This document shows, one piece after another, positions 44,547 through 52,937 of a stretch of DNA of 64,000 nucleotides. The notes beneath the pieces were generated by a model. It saw only the letters and a list, made by a program, of their open reading frames with translations, was not told the DNA's origin and made no database searches. The stretch is from UBA3263 sp964528425 (GTDB lineage Bacteria; Bacteroidota; Bacteroidia; Bacteroidales; Muribaculaceae): positions 6,821 through 70,820 of the forward strand of contig CAZGTD010000010.1 of the NCBI GenBank assembly GCA_964528425.1, in the 5' to 3' direction. The position numbers and the translations under genes are program-made. Each line of letters opens with the position of its first letter. The first letter of the stretch is position 1.

Positions 44547-45698
44547 GTGGTAAAAAAAATTTTTATAACATTATGCGCTTCCGCTATAGGATTTCTGGCC
44601 AACGCCCAGACCGATAGCACCGCGGTTATCACTCCTGCTCCCAAAAGAAACATAATTCAGAAAGTAATGGACTACTTCGATGATTCAAATGACATCAAAC
44701 CCGCAAAGAAGCTTGATTTCAGCATCATTGGCGGTCCATATTACTCGCAGGATACAAAATTTGGCATCGGCCTTGTTGCAGCCGGCATTTATCATCGCGA
44801 CCTGAATGACACCATCAGCCCTGCATCGCAGTTCAGTCTTTACGGCGACGGATCCATAACCGGCTACTACAAAGTAGGCGTTGACGGATCGAGCTATTTT
44901 AACGGCGACCGCATATGGCTCTACTACGACATTTATTTTTCCTCACAACCCGACCGCTACTGGGGCATCGGCTACGAAAACAACCACAACGATGACCTGA
45001 TGGTCAAATATAAGAAATGGTCGGCCAAAGGTAACCTTGCCGCTCTTTTCAGGCTCGGAGAGTCACCGGTTTATATGGGTCCTGTAATTGATGTGGCATA
45101 TTACGACGCTAAGAGTCGGCCCGATGCAAAATTATGGAATTATCAAAAACGCCGCACATTCACCGACCTATGGGGAATAAGCCTCGTTGTTGATACCCGC
45201 GATAACGTGTTCAACGCCTACGAAGGTATCTATTTCAGACTCGACCAAAGCTTCGCTCCGAAGTTTCTCGGCAACCAATACGCCTTTTCAGCAACCGAAG
45301 GCACACTGAACTTTTATCACCCGTTATGGAAAGGGGCGGTTATGGCAACCAACCTTCACATGCGCATGACCTACGGCAACACCCCCTGGGGCATGATGTC
45401 GATTCTCGGTGGGTCAAGCTCTATGCGCGGCTACTGGGAGGGCAGATACAACGACAAATGCGCAGCCGAAGCCTGCATAGAGTTGCGCCAGCATGTATGG
45501 AAGCGTTTCGGTGCAGTTGTTTGGGGCGGCGTAGGCGAAGTATTTGCCAAACCACGAATGATTTTTAAAGGCCACGCTCTCTGGAATGCCGGAGTTGGTG
45601 TGCGCTGGGAGTTCAAACATAGAGTAAACGTAAGGGTCGACTATGGATTCGGCCAGGACCAGAACGGTTTAGTATTCAGCATCAATGAAGCATTCTGA
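44547..45698 (+). CDS. BamA/TamA (Omp85)-like outer-membrane barrel
   Basis: Protein of 383 residues, started by GTG at 44547, with a signal peptide (KKIFITLCASAIGFLANAQ). It has no clear POTRA domains: after about 40 residues it goes directly to barrel strands (FSIIGGPYYSQDTKFGIGLVAAG). The Omp85 loop appears as LGGSSSMRGYWEGR near residue 289, matching the (V/I)RG(F/Y) core that inserts into the barrel. It ends VFSINEAF, with the terminal Phe of outer-membrane barrels. The family includes assembly factors, but a POTRA-less form more likely has another role. It overlaps the following gene by 14 bp. Confidence 0.85.
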   Translation: MVKKIFITLCASAIGFLANAQTDSTAVITPAPKRNIIQKVMDYFDDSNDIKPAKKLDFSIIGGPYYSQDTKFGIGLVAAGIYHRDLNDTISPASQFSLYGDGSITGYYKVGVDGSSYFNGDRIWLYYDIYFSSQPDRYWGIGYENNHNDDLMVKYKKWSAKGNLAALFRLGESPVYMGPVIDVAYYDAKSRPDAKLWNYQKRRTFTDLWGISLVVDTRDNVFNAYEGIYFRLDQSFAPKFLGNQYAFSATEGTLNFYHPLWKGAVMATNLHMRMTYGNTPWGMMSILGGSSSMRGYWEGRYNDKCAAEACIELRQHVWKRFGAVVWGGVGEVFAKPRMIFKGHALWNAGVGVRWEFKHRVNVRVDYGFGQDQNGLVFSINEAF

Positions 45699-47409
45699 CA
45701 AAAAAAATTCATCCATCAATGCCATCCTCGCACGAGTATTGATTATTTTAACGGTAGCAGTTCTCATTATCCCCAATGTTGCTTTGAGCATTATGGGTCA
45801 CTTCTCGCTGCTTGAAGCCGGGGCCAATATTCTGTTACCGGCAGGTATCCTGGTATTTCTGCTTACCTGGCGCAATCGTCCGGGCTCCAATGTTTTGTGG
45901 CTCCTTCCGTTCATGATTCTGGCTGCTTTTCAGATAGTACTGCTGTTTCTTTATGCCGACGGTTCGATTATCGGCGTTGATATGTTCCTTAACGTAGCAA
46001 CCACCAATCCCTCTGAGGCCGGCGAATTGCTCGACAACCTCGGGCCTGCAATCGCAACGGTAGTTGCGCTATATCTGCCGGTAATTGTAATAGCTATAGT
46101 TTGTATTGTGAAGAAAGTGAGAACCTCTGACCGCACTCTCAACAGATTCCGCACCAGCGCCATGCTTCTGAGCGTAGGCGGAGCAATCGTTACCGGTGCT
46201 TGCATACTTGAAGAGCCGTACTACAGCATTGACGAAGACCTTTATCCTGTGAACGTTATAACAAACCTGACAACCGCCGTTAACCGCGCACATACTTCGG
46301 CGAACTATTTTGAAACGAGCCGCAACGCCACTTACCATGCCCACTCTACCCGACCGGATAATCTCCGCGAGGTTTATGTTGCCGTCGTCGGTGAAACATC
46401 GCGCGCCGATAACTGGCAATTTTTCGGCTACGACCGTTATACCACTCCCCGCCTGTGTTCGCTGCCGGCAGGAACAATTACCGGCTTCGGAAAAACTTTT
46501 TCAGAAAGCAACACGACGCACAAAGCGGTTCCTCTGCTGCTTTCGAACCTTACTGCAGAAAACTTCAATAACGAGATTAACAAAAGCAAATCGGTCATAA
46601 CCGCCTTCAAGGAGGCCGGATTTAAAACCGCCTACGTTTCGATGCAGTGCCGCAACCACTCGTATATCGATTACTTCGGCGAAGAGGCCGACACTACCAT
46701 ATTCGTGCGTGAGCCTCAACCCGGTGAAATAGTCGAGGGCTTCTACGACTATGATATGCTGGCGCAGCTTGACACACTGCTGAGCCGAAATGACACCAAA
46801 CTGCTGGTCGTTCTTCATCAATATGGCTCACATTTCAACTATGTTGACCGTTACCCGCGCGAGGAGGCCTATTTTCTTCCCGACAAAGCGGCCGAAGCCG
46901 ACGCTGCTAACCGCGGACAGCTTGTCAACGCCTACGACAATTCAATCCGTCACACCGACAATCTTTTATACAACATAATTGAACGGCTTGATTCGGTTAA
47001 TTGCGTTGGAGGAATGGTTTATGCTTCGGACCACGGCGAGGATATTTTCGATGACTCGCGTTCACGTTTTCTCCACGCATCGCCTACCCCGACATATTTT
47101 CAACTCCACGTGCCGATGCTGGTTTATATGACCCCCCGGCTTCAGCAACGCGACCCGTCACTGATGAACCAGGCGCGTCTGCATCAGAATTCCGAAGTGA
47201 GCTCTTCGCAGAGCTACACTCCAACGCTGCTCAGCATAGCAGGCATTAAGTCGCCCGACGTTGACCGCAGCAAGTCTTTAACCTCCAAGGCCTACACTGA
47301 ACCCAAAGAAAGAGTGTTTCTTTCAGACCGCAACAAAACACAGAACCTTTATCAAGCGGGTTTTGCGGCGGAAGATTTCCAGCGCCTCGAACGCCTGAAC
47401 CACATTTAA
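45685..47409 (+). CDS. Phosphoethanolamine transferase (EptA-like sulfatase fold)
   Basis: Inner-membrane enzyme of 574 residues. Five hydrophobic helices in the first 165 residues are followed by a periplasmic alkaline-phosphatase-type domain. Metal and nucleophile motifs are VAVVGETSRADNW near residue 235 (metal Glu), SNTTHKAVPLLLS (nucleophilic Thr), LHQYGSHFNY, and YASDHGEDIFD (metal Asp and His). EptA-type enzymes move phosphoethanolamine from phosphatidylethanolamine to lipid A, which lowers its negative charge and can give polymyxin resistance. In Bacteroidales this is often constitutive; the exact acceptor here is inferred. It is translationally coupled to the barrel gene and its end overlaps the convergent ABC-F gene by 4 bp. 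Confidence 0.92.
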   Translation: MKHSDKKNSSINAILARVLIILTVAVLIIPNVALSIMGHFSLLEAGANILLPAGILVFLLTWRNRPGSNVLWLLPFMILAAFQIVLLFLYADGSIIGVDMFLNVATTNPSEAGELLDNLGPAIATVVALYLPVIVIAIVCIVKKVRTSDRTLNRFRTSAMLLSVGGAIVTGACILEEPYYSIDEDLYPVNVITNLTTAVNRAHTSANYFETSRNATYHAHSTRPDNLREVYVAVVGETSRADNWQFFGYDRYTTPRLCSLPAGTITGFGKTFSESNTTHKAVPLLLSNLTAENFNNEINKSKSVITAFKEAGFKTAYVSMQCRNHSYIDYFGEEADTTIFVREPQPGEIVEGFYDYDMLAQLDTLLSRNDTKLLVVLHQYGSHFNYVDRYPREEAYFLPDKAAEADAANRGQLVNAYDNSIRHTDNLLYNIIERLDSVNCVGGMVYASDHGEDIFDDSRSRFLHASPTPTYFQLHVPMLVYMTPRLQQRDPSLMNQARLHQNSEVSSSQSYTPTLLSIAGIKSPDVDRSKSLTSKAYTEPKERVFLSDRNKTQNLYQAGFAAEDFQRLERLNHI

Positions 47410-49154
47410 ATTTCCGATAACTCAAGCCACTCGAATTCGGCGCTGTCAAGCTCGCTTTTCACCTCGGAATAGCGGGCTGACTTGCTTTCGATATCGTTGG
47501 CAACTCCGGAGGCAAACATGGCCTCGAGTTCCTCTTTTTCGGCTGTTAGTTTTTCAATCAAGCTTTCGAGCTCTTCCATTCTCTTTTTTTCTTTAAAAGA
47601 GAGCTTGCGGGGCTTTTCGGCTTTGGGCTTGATTTTCTTTTCAACAACGGGCTTCTCGGCCAAGGCATCCATTTCGGCCCGCCACTGACGGTAGTCAGAG
47701 TAATTGCCGGGGAAATCTTTAACTACGCCATTGCCGGCGAACACGAAAAGGTGGTCGACCATATTATCGAGAAAATAGCGGTCGTGGCTGACTACCATGA
47801 GGCAACCCTTAAAGTCGGTAAGATATTCTTCGAGCAAACCGAGAGTTACGATATCCAAATCATTTGTCGGCTCATCGAGAATCAAAAAGTTAGGCGAGCG
47901 CATAAGAGTGACTGCAAGATGCAGACGCGCCTGCTCGCCGCCGCTGAGAGTATGAATAAACTTCTGCTGGTCTTTCGGAGAGAACAGAAACTTTTGAAGG
48001 AACTGCATGGGCGAGTGGCGTTCACCGCCTTCAAGCACAATGTCTTCAGCAATGTCCGTTACGGCATCAATTACCTTTTTGTCTTTTGGCAACTGCAGCC
48101 CCTCTTGTGAATAGTAACCGAAGCGAACTGTTTCGCCAATTATGAAACGGCCGCTATCGGGCGGGATTAGGCCCTGAAGCATTTTGATAAACGTTGATTT
48201 ACCAACTCCGTTGGGCCCTACAATGCCGACTTTGTCGTAGCGGGCAAAGGTGTAGGTAAAATCATCGAGCACACACTTTGCGCCAAACCGTTTGGTCACT
48301 CCCTCTGCTTCGAAAATCTTATTGCCTATACGCGAGGCATTAACTGAAAGATTCAGGGTGTCGGTCGAGTCGGTAACCTTTTGGCGCGAACGGCTTTTGA
48401 GCTCATAGAATGCGTCAATTCGGAATTTTGCCTTTCCGGCACGGGCCTGAGGCTGGCGGTTCATCCAATCCTGTTCTTTGCGCAGGGTATTGCGGACCTT
48501 AGCCAACTCGCCGGTTAGAGCATCAATTCGCTCCTTGCGGCGGCGCAGATATTCGGCGTAGTTGCCTTTGTAGGTAAAAATCTGCTGCAGGTCAATCTCA
48601 ATAATCTTATTACAAACGCGATCAAGGAAGTAGCGGTCGTGGGTAACGAGCAAGATAGTAGATGTTGAGCGCTTCAGGCGGGCTTCAAGCCACTCGATAA
48701 CCTGAATATCAAGATGATTTGTCGGTTCATCGAGAATCAACAAGTCCGGGTCGGAAAGAAGTGCGCGCGCAATAGCTACCCTTTTTTGCTGACCACCTGA
48801 CATAGTGGCTAAGGGAGCATTAACATCGTCGACTCCGAGCTGCGTAAGCATACGGGTTGCCTCCTCTGTTCCGAACTCGGAGCAAGCGGTAAGTGGAGTA
48901 GCGTTTTCACCGCCGAAATCGGGTTTCTGCTCCACAAGGGCTATCTTTAAGCCGGTGCGGGCTGTAACAGTGCCAGAATCAGCGCTTTCCAGACCAGCAA
49001 TAATGCGGAGCATTGTAGTTTTTCCGGTACCGTTTTTAGCAATCAGACCGATTTTATCGCCGCGGTTAATACCGAAAGTAACGTCGGCAAACAGTAATCT
49101 GTCGCCATAGCTCTTAGTGAGCTTCTCGATGTTTATAAAAGGTGTAACAGCCAT
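47406..49154 (-). CDS. ABC-F family ATPase (Uup-like)
   Basis: Soluble protein of 582 residues with two ABC domains and no membrane part. The first has AKNGTGKTT near residues 39-47, MSGGQQKRVAIARAL and LLILDEPTNHLD. The second has GPNGVGKST near residue 315, LSGGEQARLHLA and FLILDEPTNDLD. The linker between them is charged, and the C-terminus is a coiled coil (MEELESLIEKLTAEKEELEA) with a Lys-rich stretch before it, as in Uup, which binds DNA or ribosomes. ABC-F proteins act on the ribosome; resistance-type members exist, but the linker and C-terminal features favour a housekeeping Uup-type role. Confidence 0.92.
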   Translation of the reverse strand: MAVTPFINIEKLTKSYGDRLLFADVTFGINRGDKIGLIAKNGTGKTTMLRIIAGLESADSGTVTARTGLKIALVEQKPDFGGENATPLTACSEFGTEEATRMLTQLGVDDVNAPLATMSGGQQKRVAIARALLSDPDLLILDEPTNHLDIQVIEWLEARLKRSTSTILLVTHDRYFLDRVCNKIIEIDLQQIFTYKGNYAEYLRRRKERIDALTGELAKVRNTLRKEQDWMNRQPQARAGKAKFRIDAFYELKSRSRQKVTDSTDTLNLSVNASRIGNKIFEAEGVTKRFGAKCVLDDFTYTFARYDKVGIVGPNGVGKSTFIKMLQGLIPPDSGRFIIGETVRFGYYSQEGLQLPKDKKVIDAVTDIAEDIVLEGGERHSPMQFLQKFLFSPKDQQKFIHTLSGGEQARLHLAVTLMRSPNFLILDEPTNDLDIVTLGLLEEYLTDFKGCLMVVSHDRYFLDNMVDHLFVFAGNGVVKDFPGNYSDYRQWRAEMDALAEKPVVEKKIKPKAEKPRKLSFKEKKRMEELESLIEKLTAEKEELEAMFASGVANDIESKSARYSEVKSELDSAEFEWLELSEI

Positions 49155-49167
49155 AAATCTAACAATG

Positions 49168-49175
49168 CAAAATTA
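49168..49175 (-). promoter_or_regulatory. -7 box for the ABC-F gene
   Basis: The minus strand reads TAATTTTG, an exact consensus match, 14 bases before the ATG at 49154. Confidence 0.7.
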
Positions 49176-49226
49176 CGAAATAATTTCCACACAACAAAAG
49201 AATTTGTCGGTTTCGCGAAAAAGTAT

Positions 49227-49234
49227 TATTTTTG
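49227..49234 (+). promoter_or_regulatory. -7 box immediately before a start codon
   Basis: TATTTTTG on the plus strand, with only 4 bases between it and the ATG at 49239. The expected transcription start falls on or next to the ATG, so this would give a leaderless mRNA. Confidence 0.68.
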
Positions 49235-49238
49235 CGCT

Positions 49239-49952
49239 ATGAAACTGAAACATCTTGTTCTATTCACCACAATTATGCTTGCCTCCGGCCAAGTACAGGG
49301 AGCTGATATGCCGCTTCGCGTCGGAGTGCGTGCGGGCGTCAATACATCAAACATTACAGAAACGCGCACCGCGCCTGGCCTTATAGTCGACAACCGAGCT
49401 CACTGGGAGCCGGGGGTAAATATCGGCGCGATAGTTGACATTGCCATGGGCAGGAATTTCTATCTGTCGCCCGGATTTTACTATGATTATCGCCACGACA
49501 CCTATTCTTTATACTCCAGCTATACTGCTCCAATCAACAACGAAGAGAAATTACCGACACTTGTGGTTACAACCGGGTCGGTGAGCACCAACTGGTTCCA
49601 TATTCCGATGTTGGTTTCATATCGCATACCGGTAAAATTTGTTGAATTTCAGTTTGATTTCGGACCCTACATTTCACTGGGTCTGGGAGGCCACGATAAG
49701 TATCAGACCACGGTTTTTACCGACAATGATTATTCGGAGTCGATGAAAATCAAGGAAGATGCCTTCGGCGATGCAGGCCGATATTTTAATATAGACTGGG
49801 GCTTCGATATGGGAGCAGGAATGCTGTTTGCCAATCATTATTACATTGGCGCCCACTATCTTATCGGAGCGCGCAATATCGCCCAGAACCGCACGGCGGT
49901 AAGGGCTGCCCACACCCACCAGTGGCAATTCTCAATCGGATACAACTTCTAA
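49239..49952 (+). CDS. Outer-membrane beta-barrel (porin-like/PorT-fold) protein
   Basis: Protein of 237 residues with a signal peptide (LKHLVLFTTIMLASGQVQG) followed by an eight-strand-type barrel. Strands include LRVGVRAGVNTSNIT, YLSPGFYYDYRH, FHIPMLVSYRIP and FQFDFGPYISLGLGG, and it ends HQWQFSIGYNF with the terminal Phe. This is the common PF13568 fold, which includes PorT of the T9SS as well as many unrelated barrels. Without a search it should not be called PorT. It is probably transcribed from the box at 49227, and fumarase starts 21 bp downstream. Confidence 0.82.
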   Translation: MKLKHLVLFTTIMLASGQVQGADMPLRVGVRAGVNTSNITETRTAPGLIVDNRAHWEPGVNIGAIVDIAMGRNFYLSPGFYYDYRHDTYSLYSSYTAPINNEEKLPTLVVTTGSVSTNWFHIPMLVSYRIPVKFVEFQFDFGPYISLGLGGHDKYQTTVFTDNDYSESMKIKEDAFGDAGRYFNIDWGFDMGAGMLFANHYYIGAHYLIGARNIAQNRTAVRAAHTHQWQFSIGYNF

Positions 49953-49973
49953 AAAATCATAATCATATCACTT

Positions 49974-51620
49974 ATGACCAAACCATTCAAATATCAGGAA
50001 ATGTTTCCGCTCGGCCCCGACACGACCGAGTATTACCACCTGACATCCGACTACGTAAAAGTTGAAAACTGGAACGGCCACGAAATGCTCGTTGTGGAGC
50101 CCGAGGCACTGACAGTACTTGCGCGTCAGGCGACTCACGATAATGCTTTCATGCTCCGCCGCGAGCACAACGAAATGGTAGCTAAGATTCTGCACGACCC
50201 TGAGGCTTCGGCAAACGATAAGTTCGTTGCGCTTACGATGCTTCGCAACGCAGAAATAGCAGCCAAGGGTCAACTACCTTTCTGTCAGGATACAGGCACG
50301 GCAATTATCCACGGCGAGAAAGGCCAGCACGTCTGGACAGGATGCAACGACGAAGAAAAACTTAGCCACGGCGTTTACAAGACATACACTGAGGATAACC
50401 TGCGCTACTCGCAGAATGCGCCTTTGAACATGTATGACGAAGTAAATACCGGCTGCAACCTTCCGGCCCAGATTGATATTCATGCTACCGAGGGCAACGA
50501 ATATAAGTTTCTGTTCGTTGCCAAGGGAGGCGGTTCAGCCAATAAGACATATCTCTATCAGGAGACCAAGGCAATAATCAACCCCAAAACCCTCGTGCCA
50601 TTCCTGGTTGAAAAAATGAAAACGCTCGGCACTGCAGCCTGCCCGCCCTACCACATTGCATTCGTAATCGGTGGCACATCGGCCGAGAAGAATCTTGAAG
50701 TAGTTAAGAAAGCATCGGTTAAGTATCTGGATAACCTGCCTACTCAGGGCAATGAGCTCGGCCATGCATTCCGCGACATAGAGCTCGAAAAAGAGCTTTT
50801 GGAAGCCTCGCGCAAAATCGGGCTGGGCGCACAGTTCGGCGGCAAATATTATGCTCACGACATCCGTGTTATCCGTTTGCCGCGCCACGGTGCAAGTTGC
50901 CCCATAGGCATGGGCGTCAGCTGCTCGGCCGACCGCAATGTAAAGGCTAAAATCAATGCTCAGGGTCTGTGGATTGAAAAGCTCGATTCGAATCCCGGCG
51001 AACTTATTCCTGAAGAAATGCGCAATGCCGGCGAAGGCGAAGTAGTTAATATCGACCTCAACCGCCCGATGGAAGAAGTTCTTGCCGAACTGACCAAATA
51101 TCCCGTATCAACCCGCCTTTCACTTAAAGGCACCATAATAGTAGGCCGCGACATTGCTCACGCCAAGATTAAAGAGCGCCTGGACAAAGGCGAACCGATG
51201 CCACAGTATCTGAAGGACCATCCCATCTACTACGCCGGACCGGCAAAAACTCCTGAAGGGATGCCCTCGGGATCGTTTGGTCCGACAACAGCAGGCCGCA
51301 TGGACTCGTATGTTGATCAGTTCCAGAGCGCAGGTGGCTCAATGATTATGATTGCCAAGGGCAACAGGTCCAAGCAGGTAACCGATGCATGTAAGAAACA
51401 TGGCGGTTTCTATTTGGGCTCTATCGGTGGCCCGGCAGCAGTTCTTGCCGCCAACTCCATAAAGAAAGTCGAGCTGCTCGAATATCCTGAGCTCGGCATG
51501 GAGGCAATATGGAAAATCGAGGTTGAAAACTTCCCTGCCTTTATACTCGTTGATGACAAAGGCAACGATTTCTTTACGGAAATTCAAGCAAAATGCGCAG
51601 GGTGTCCCATAGCAAAATGA
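49974..51620 (+). CDS. Fumarate hydratase class I (iron-sulphur)
   Basis: Interconverts fumarate and malate with a labile [4Fe-4S] cluster. The 548 residues cover both halves of the single-chain FumA/FumB type. The N-terminal alpha part has LPFCQDTGTAIIHG (first cluster Cys), NTGCNLPAQID (second) and GASCPIGMGVSCSADRN (third), with KGGGSANKTYL in the substrate region. The C-terminal beta part has YYAGPAKTPEGMPSGSFGPTTAGRMD. This oxygen-sensitive enzyme suits an anaerobe that makes succinate by the reductive branch. It is followed by a strong terminator. Confidence 0.96.
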   Translation: MTKPFKYQEMFPLGPDTTEYYHLTSDYVKVENWNGHEMLVVEPEALTVLARQATHDNAFMLRREHNEMVAKILHDPEASANDKFVALTMLRNAEIAAKGQLPFCQDTGTAIIHGEKGQHVWTGCNDEEKLSHGVYKTYTEDNLRYSQNAPLNMYDEVNTGCNLPAQIDIHATEGNEYKFLFVAKGGGSANKTYLYQETKAIINPKTLVPFLVEKMKTLGTAACPPYHIAFVIGGTSAEKNLEVVKKASVKYLDNLPTQGNELGHAFRDIELEKELLEASRKIGLGAQFGGKYYAHDIRVIRLPRHGASCPIGMGVSCSADRNVKAKINAQGLWIEKLDSNPGELIPEEMRNAGEGEVVNIDLNRPMEEVLAELTKYPVSTRLSLKGTIIVGRDIAHAKIKERLDKGEPMPQYLKDHPIYYAGPAKTPEGMPSGSFGPTTAGRMDSYVDQFQSAGGSMIMIAKGNRSKQVTDACKKHGGFYLGSIGGPAAVLAANSIKKVELLEYPELGMEAIWKIEVENFPAFILVDDKGNDFFTEIQAKCAGCPIAK

Positions 51621-51647
51621 ACATTAATAATCTATATGAGTAATGAT

Positions 51648-51691
51648 AAAGGCCCGGCCTACTCTCAGTGATGAGCGGAAGCCGGGCCTTT
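51648..51691 (+). terminator. Terminator of fumarase (probably bidirectional)
   Basis: AAAGGCCCGGC and GCCGGGCCTTT form a perfect 11-bp stem with a 22-base loop, followed by TTGATTC, 27 bases after the fumarase stop. The symmetric A and T ends mean it can also end minus-strand transcription, where it would close the RNA described next. Confidence 0.85.
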
Positions 51692-51867
51692 TGATTCATA
51701 GCCCCCTATGAATCAGCGGTGGGATAGCCGGTTATAGGACTATCGCACAATCAGTTTATAAGTAAGTAAAGGTTCACTTGTGTCGACACGGCAGACAGAC
51801 TCTATCACGTAGAGACACAACAGGTTACGAGCGCCTGTTCTTTTGCGATATCATACCTAGATCAGTG
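51648..51867 (-). ncRNA. Probable independent structured small RNA, family not recognised
   Basis: A minus-strand unit of about 220 bases in the 420-bp gap between two plus-strand genes. It has an exact -7 box (51871-51878) and ends at the hairpin at 51648-51691. Between them the sequence folds well. TGCGATA/TATCGCA (51844-51850 with 51741-51747) closes a junction that holds three hairpins: AACAGG/CCTGTT arms at 51819-51824 and 51834-51839; GACACAA/TTGTGTC arms at 51814-51820 and 51778-51784, with an inner CTCTA/TAGAG; and 51764-51769 with 51774-51779. Two of these share end bases. A perfect 10-bp stem with a four-base G loop (51692-51715) follows. No protein-coding gene lies downstream on this strand, so it is not a leader. 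It could be 6S or another housekeeping RNA. Confidence 0.6.
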
Positions 51868-51870
51868 ATG

Positions 51871-51878
51871 CAAAGTTA
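51871..51878 (-). promoter_or_regulatory. -7 box for the structured RNA
   Basis: The minus strand reads TAACTTTG, an exact consensus. A TTTG (in TTTTTTGATG) lies about 15 bases further upstream, near where a -33 element is expected. No gene on this strand other than the proposed RNA lies within reach. Confidence 0.65.
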
Positions 51879-51985
51879 CGGCATGAAAAACATCAAAAAA
51901 CGTAGATTTTTCAAAGAAAACGCTTCCTCGCAAAATTTTTTGATAATTATTCGGGGGAAAATTTGGTGGTTTGGCTGAAAGGTTG

Positions 51986-51993
51986 TACCTTTG
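51986..51993 (+). promoter_or_regulatory. -7 box for the TraB-ABC-GntR unit
   Basis: TACCTTTG on the plus strand, 47 bases before the ATG at 52041. It shows that the four-gene unit has its own start and does not need the RNA region as leader. Confidence 0.72.
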
Positions 51994-52040
51994 CGGTGTA
52001 GATATGTGCACCACTACACCAACTATTAACCTTAACAATT

Positions 52041-52937
52041 ATGAACAAGAAGATTTTATCACTGATTCTATTGGCCGCCACTGCACTTGGCGCACACGGC
52101 CAGCTATTATGGAAAGTAAGCGGCAACGGAGCCAAGGGCGAGTCATATTTGCTCGGAACTCATCATCTGGCACCAATTTCGATGCTTGACTCAATCAAAG
52201 GCTTCAACGAGGCAATTGCGGTTGTTGAAGCAGTTGGGGGCGAAATTGATATGGCCGACCAGGCATCGCAGGCACCATTGATGATGCAATATATGATGGC
52301 ACCGGCCGATTCGACCCTCAGCAAACTCCTCACCCCCGAACAAGCCGACTCCGTTATGAAAGTAATGGCAAAATATATGGGCCCTGGTGCGAGCATCGAT
52401 GCCCTCGGACCTCTGAAACCTGCGGCAGTGTCAACACAGATGGCGCTAATGGAAACTCTGGCCACCATGCCGCCGGAAGTTGCACAGGCAGTAATGTCAG
52501 GTCAGCAGCTCGACAGTCAGGTTCAGGCTATAGGCCGCGCCGCATCGAAAGAGATTATTGCGATGGAGAGCATCGAGCAGCAACTGCAACTGCTTTTCGG
52601 CGCACCGCTTTCGCAACAAACCGAAGACCTGATGGAGGGCGTTAAGCAAGTTCTGGAAGGTAAAGCTGTTGAAAACGCCCGGAAGCTGACAGACGCTTAT
52701 ATGAGTCAAAATCTTTCAGCGATAGAGCAACAGGTTTTTCATTCAGAGGAAAGTGACCCGGAAAATCTGAAAAAACTCATTACGGACCGCAATGGCGAGT
52801 GGGCAATAAAGCTTGCCGAAGTACTGCCGGAAAAAATAATTCTTCTGGCAGTCGGTTGCGGCCACCTGCCCGGAGAAGAAGGGCTGATTCAACAACTTCG
52901 CAATGCCGGCTATACGGTTGAACCTTATGGTAATTGA
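52041..52937 (+). CDS. TraB/GumN family protein
   Basis: Protein of 298 residues with a signal peptide (KILSLILLAATALGAHGQ), so secreted or periplasmic. The TraB/GumN (Tiki-like) signatures are present: SYLLGTHHLAP near residues 36-46 (GxxH metal site), VVEAVGGE, RNGEWA near residue 250, and LAVGCGHLPGEEGLIQQL near 273-290. Eukaryotic Tiki proteins are metalloproteases with this fold; bacterial members are assumed to be similar but are mostly untested. It heads a unit with an ABC transporter whose ATPase gene overlaps it by 11 bp. A functional link to that transporter is not obvious. Confidence 0.9.
   Translation: MNKKILSLILLAATALGAHGQLLWKVSGNGAKGESYLLGTHHLAPISMLDSIKGFNEAIAVVEAVGGEIDMADQASQAPLMMQYMMAPADSTLSKLLTPEQADSVMKVMAKYMGPGASIDALGPLKPAAVSTQMALMETLATMPPEVAQAVMSGQQLDSQVQAIGRAASKEIIAMESIEQQLQLLFGAPLSQQTEDLMEGVKQVLEGKAVENARKLTDAYMSQNLSAIEQQVFHSEESDPENLKKLITDRNGEWAIKLAEVLPEKIILLAVGCGHLPGEEGLIQQLRNAGYTVEPYGN

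Noticed and set aside
45685..47409. Acquired mcr-type colistin-resistance gene
   Set aside because: Base use matches its neighbours and it is coupled to a chromosomal barrel gene; it appears to be native.
47406..49154. ABC-F antibiotic-resistance determinant
   Set aside because: The charged linker and C-terminal coiled coil fit the housekeeping Uup group, and there are no signs of transfer.
49239..49952. Naming the barrel protein PorT of the T9SS
   Set aside because: The PF13568 barrel fold is shared by many unrelated proteins, and nothing specific to T9SS PorT could be identified by eye.
51648..51880. Plus-strand riboswitch or leader for the TraB/GumN gene
   Set aside because: A good -7 box at 51986 lies after the structured region, and the fumarase terminator lies before it, so a plus-strand transcript would not normally include it.
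51778..51978. 66-codon plus-strand frame in the 51.6-52.0 kb gap
   Set aside because: It has no upstream promoter box, runs through the stems of the proposed RNA and across the -7 box at 51871, and its residues look random.
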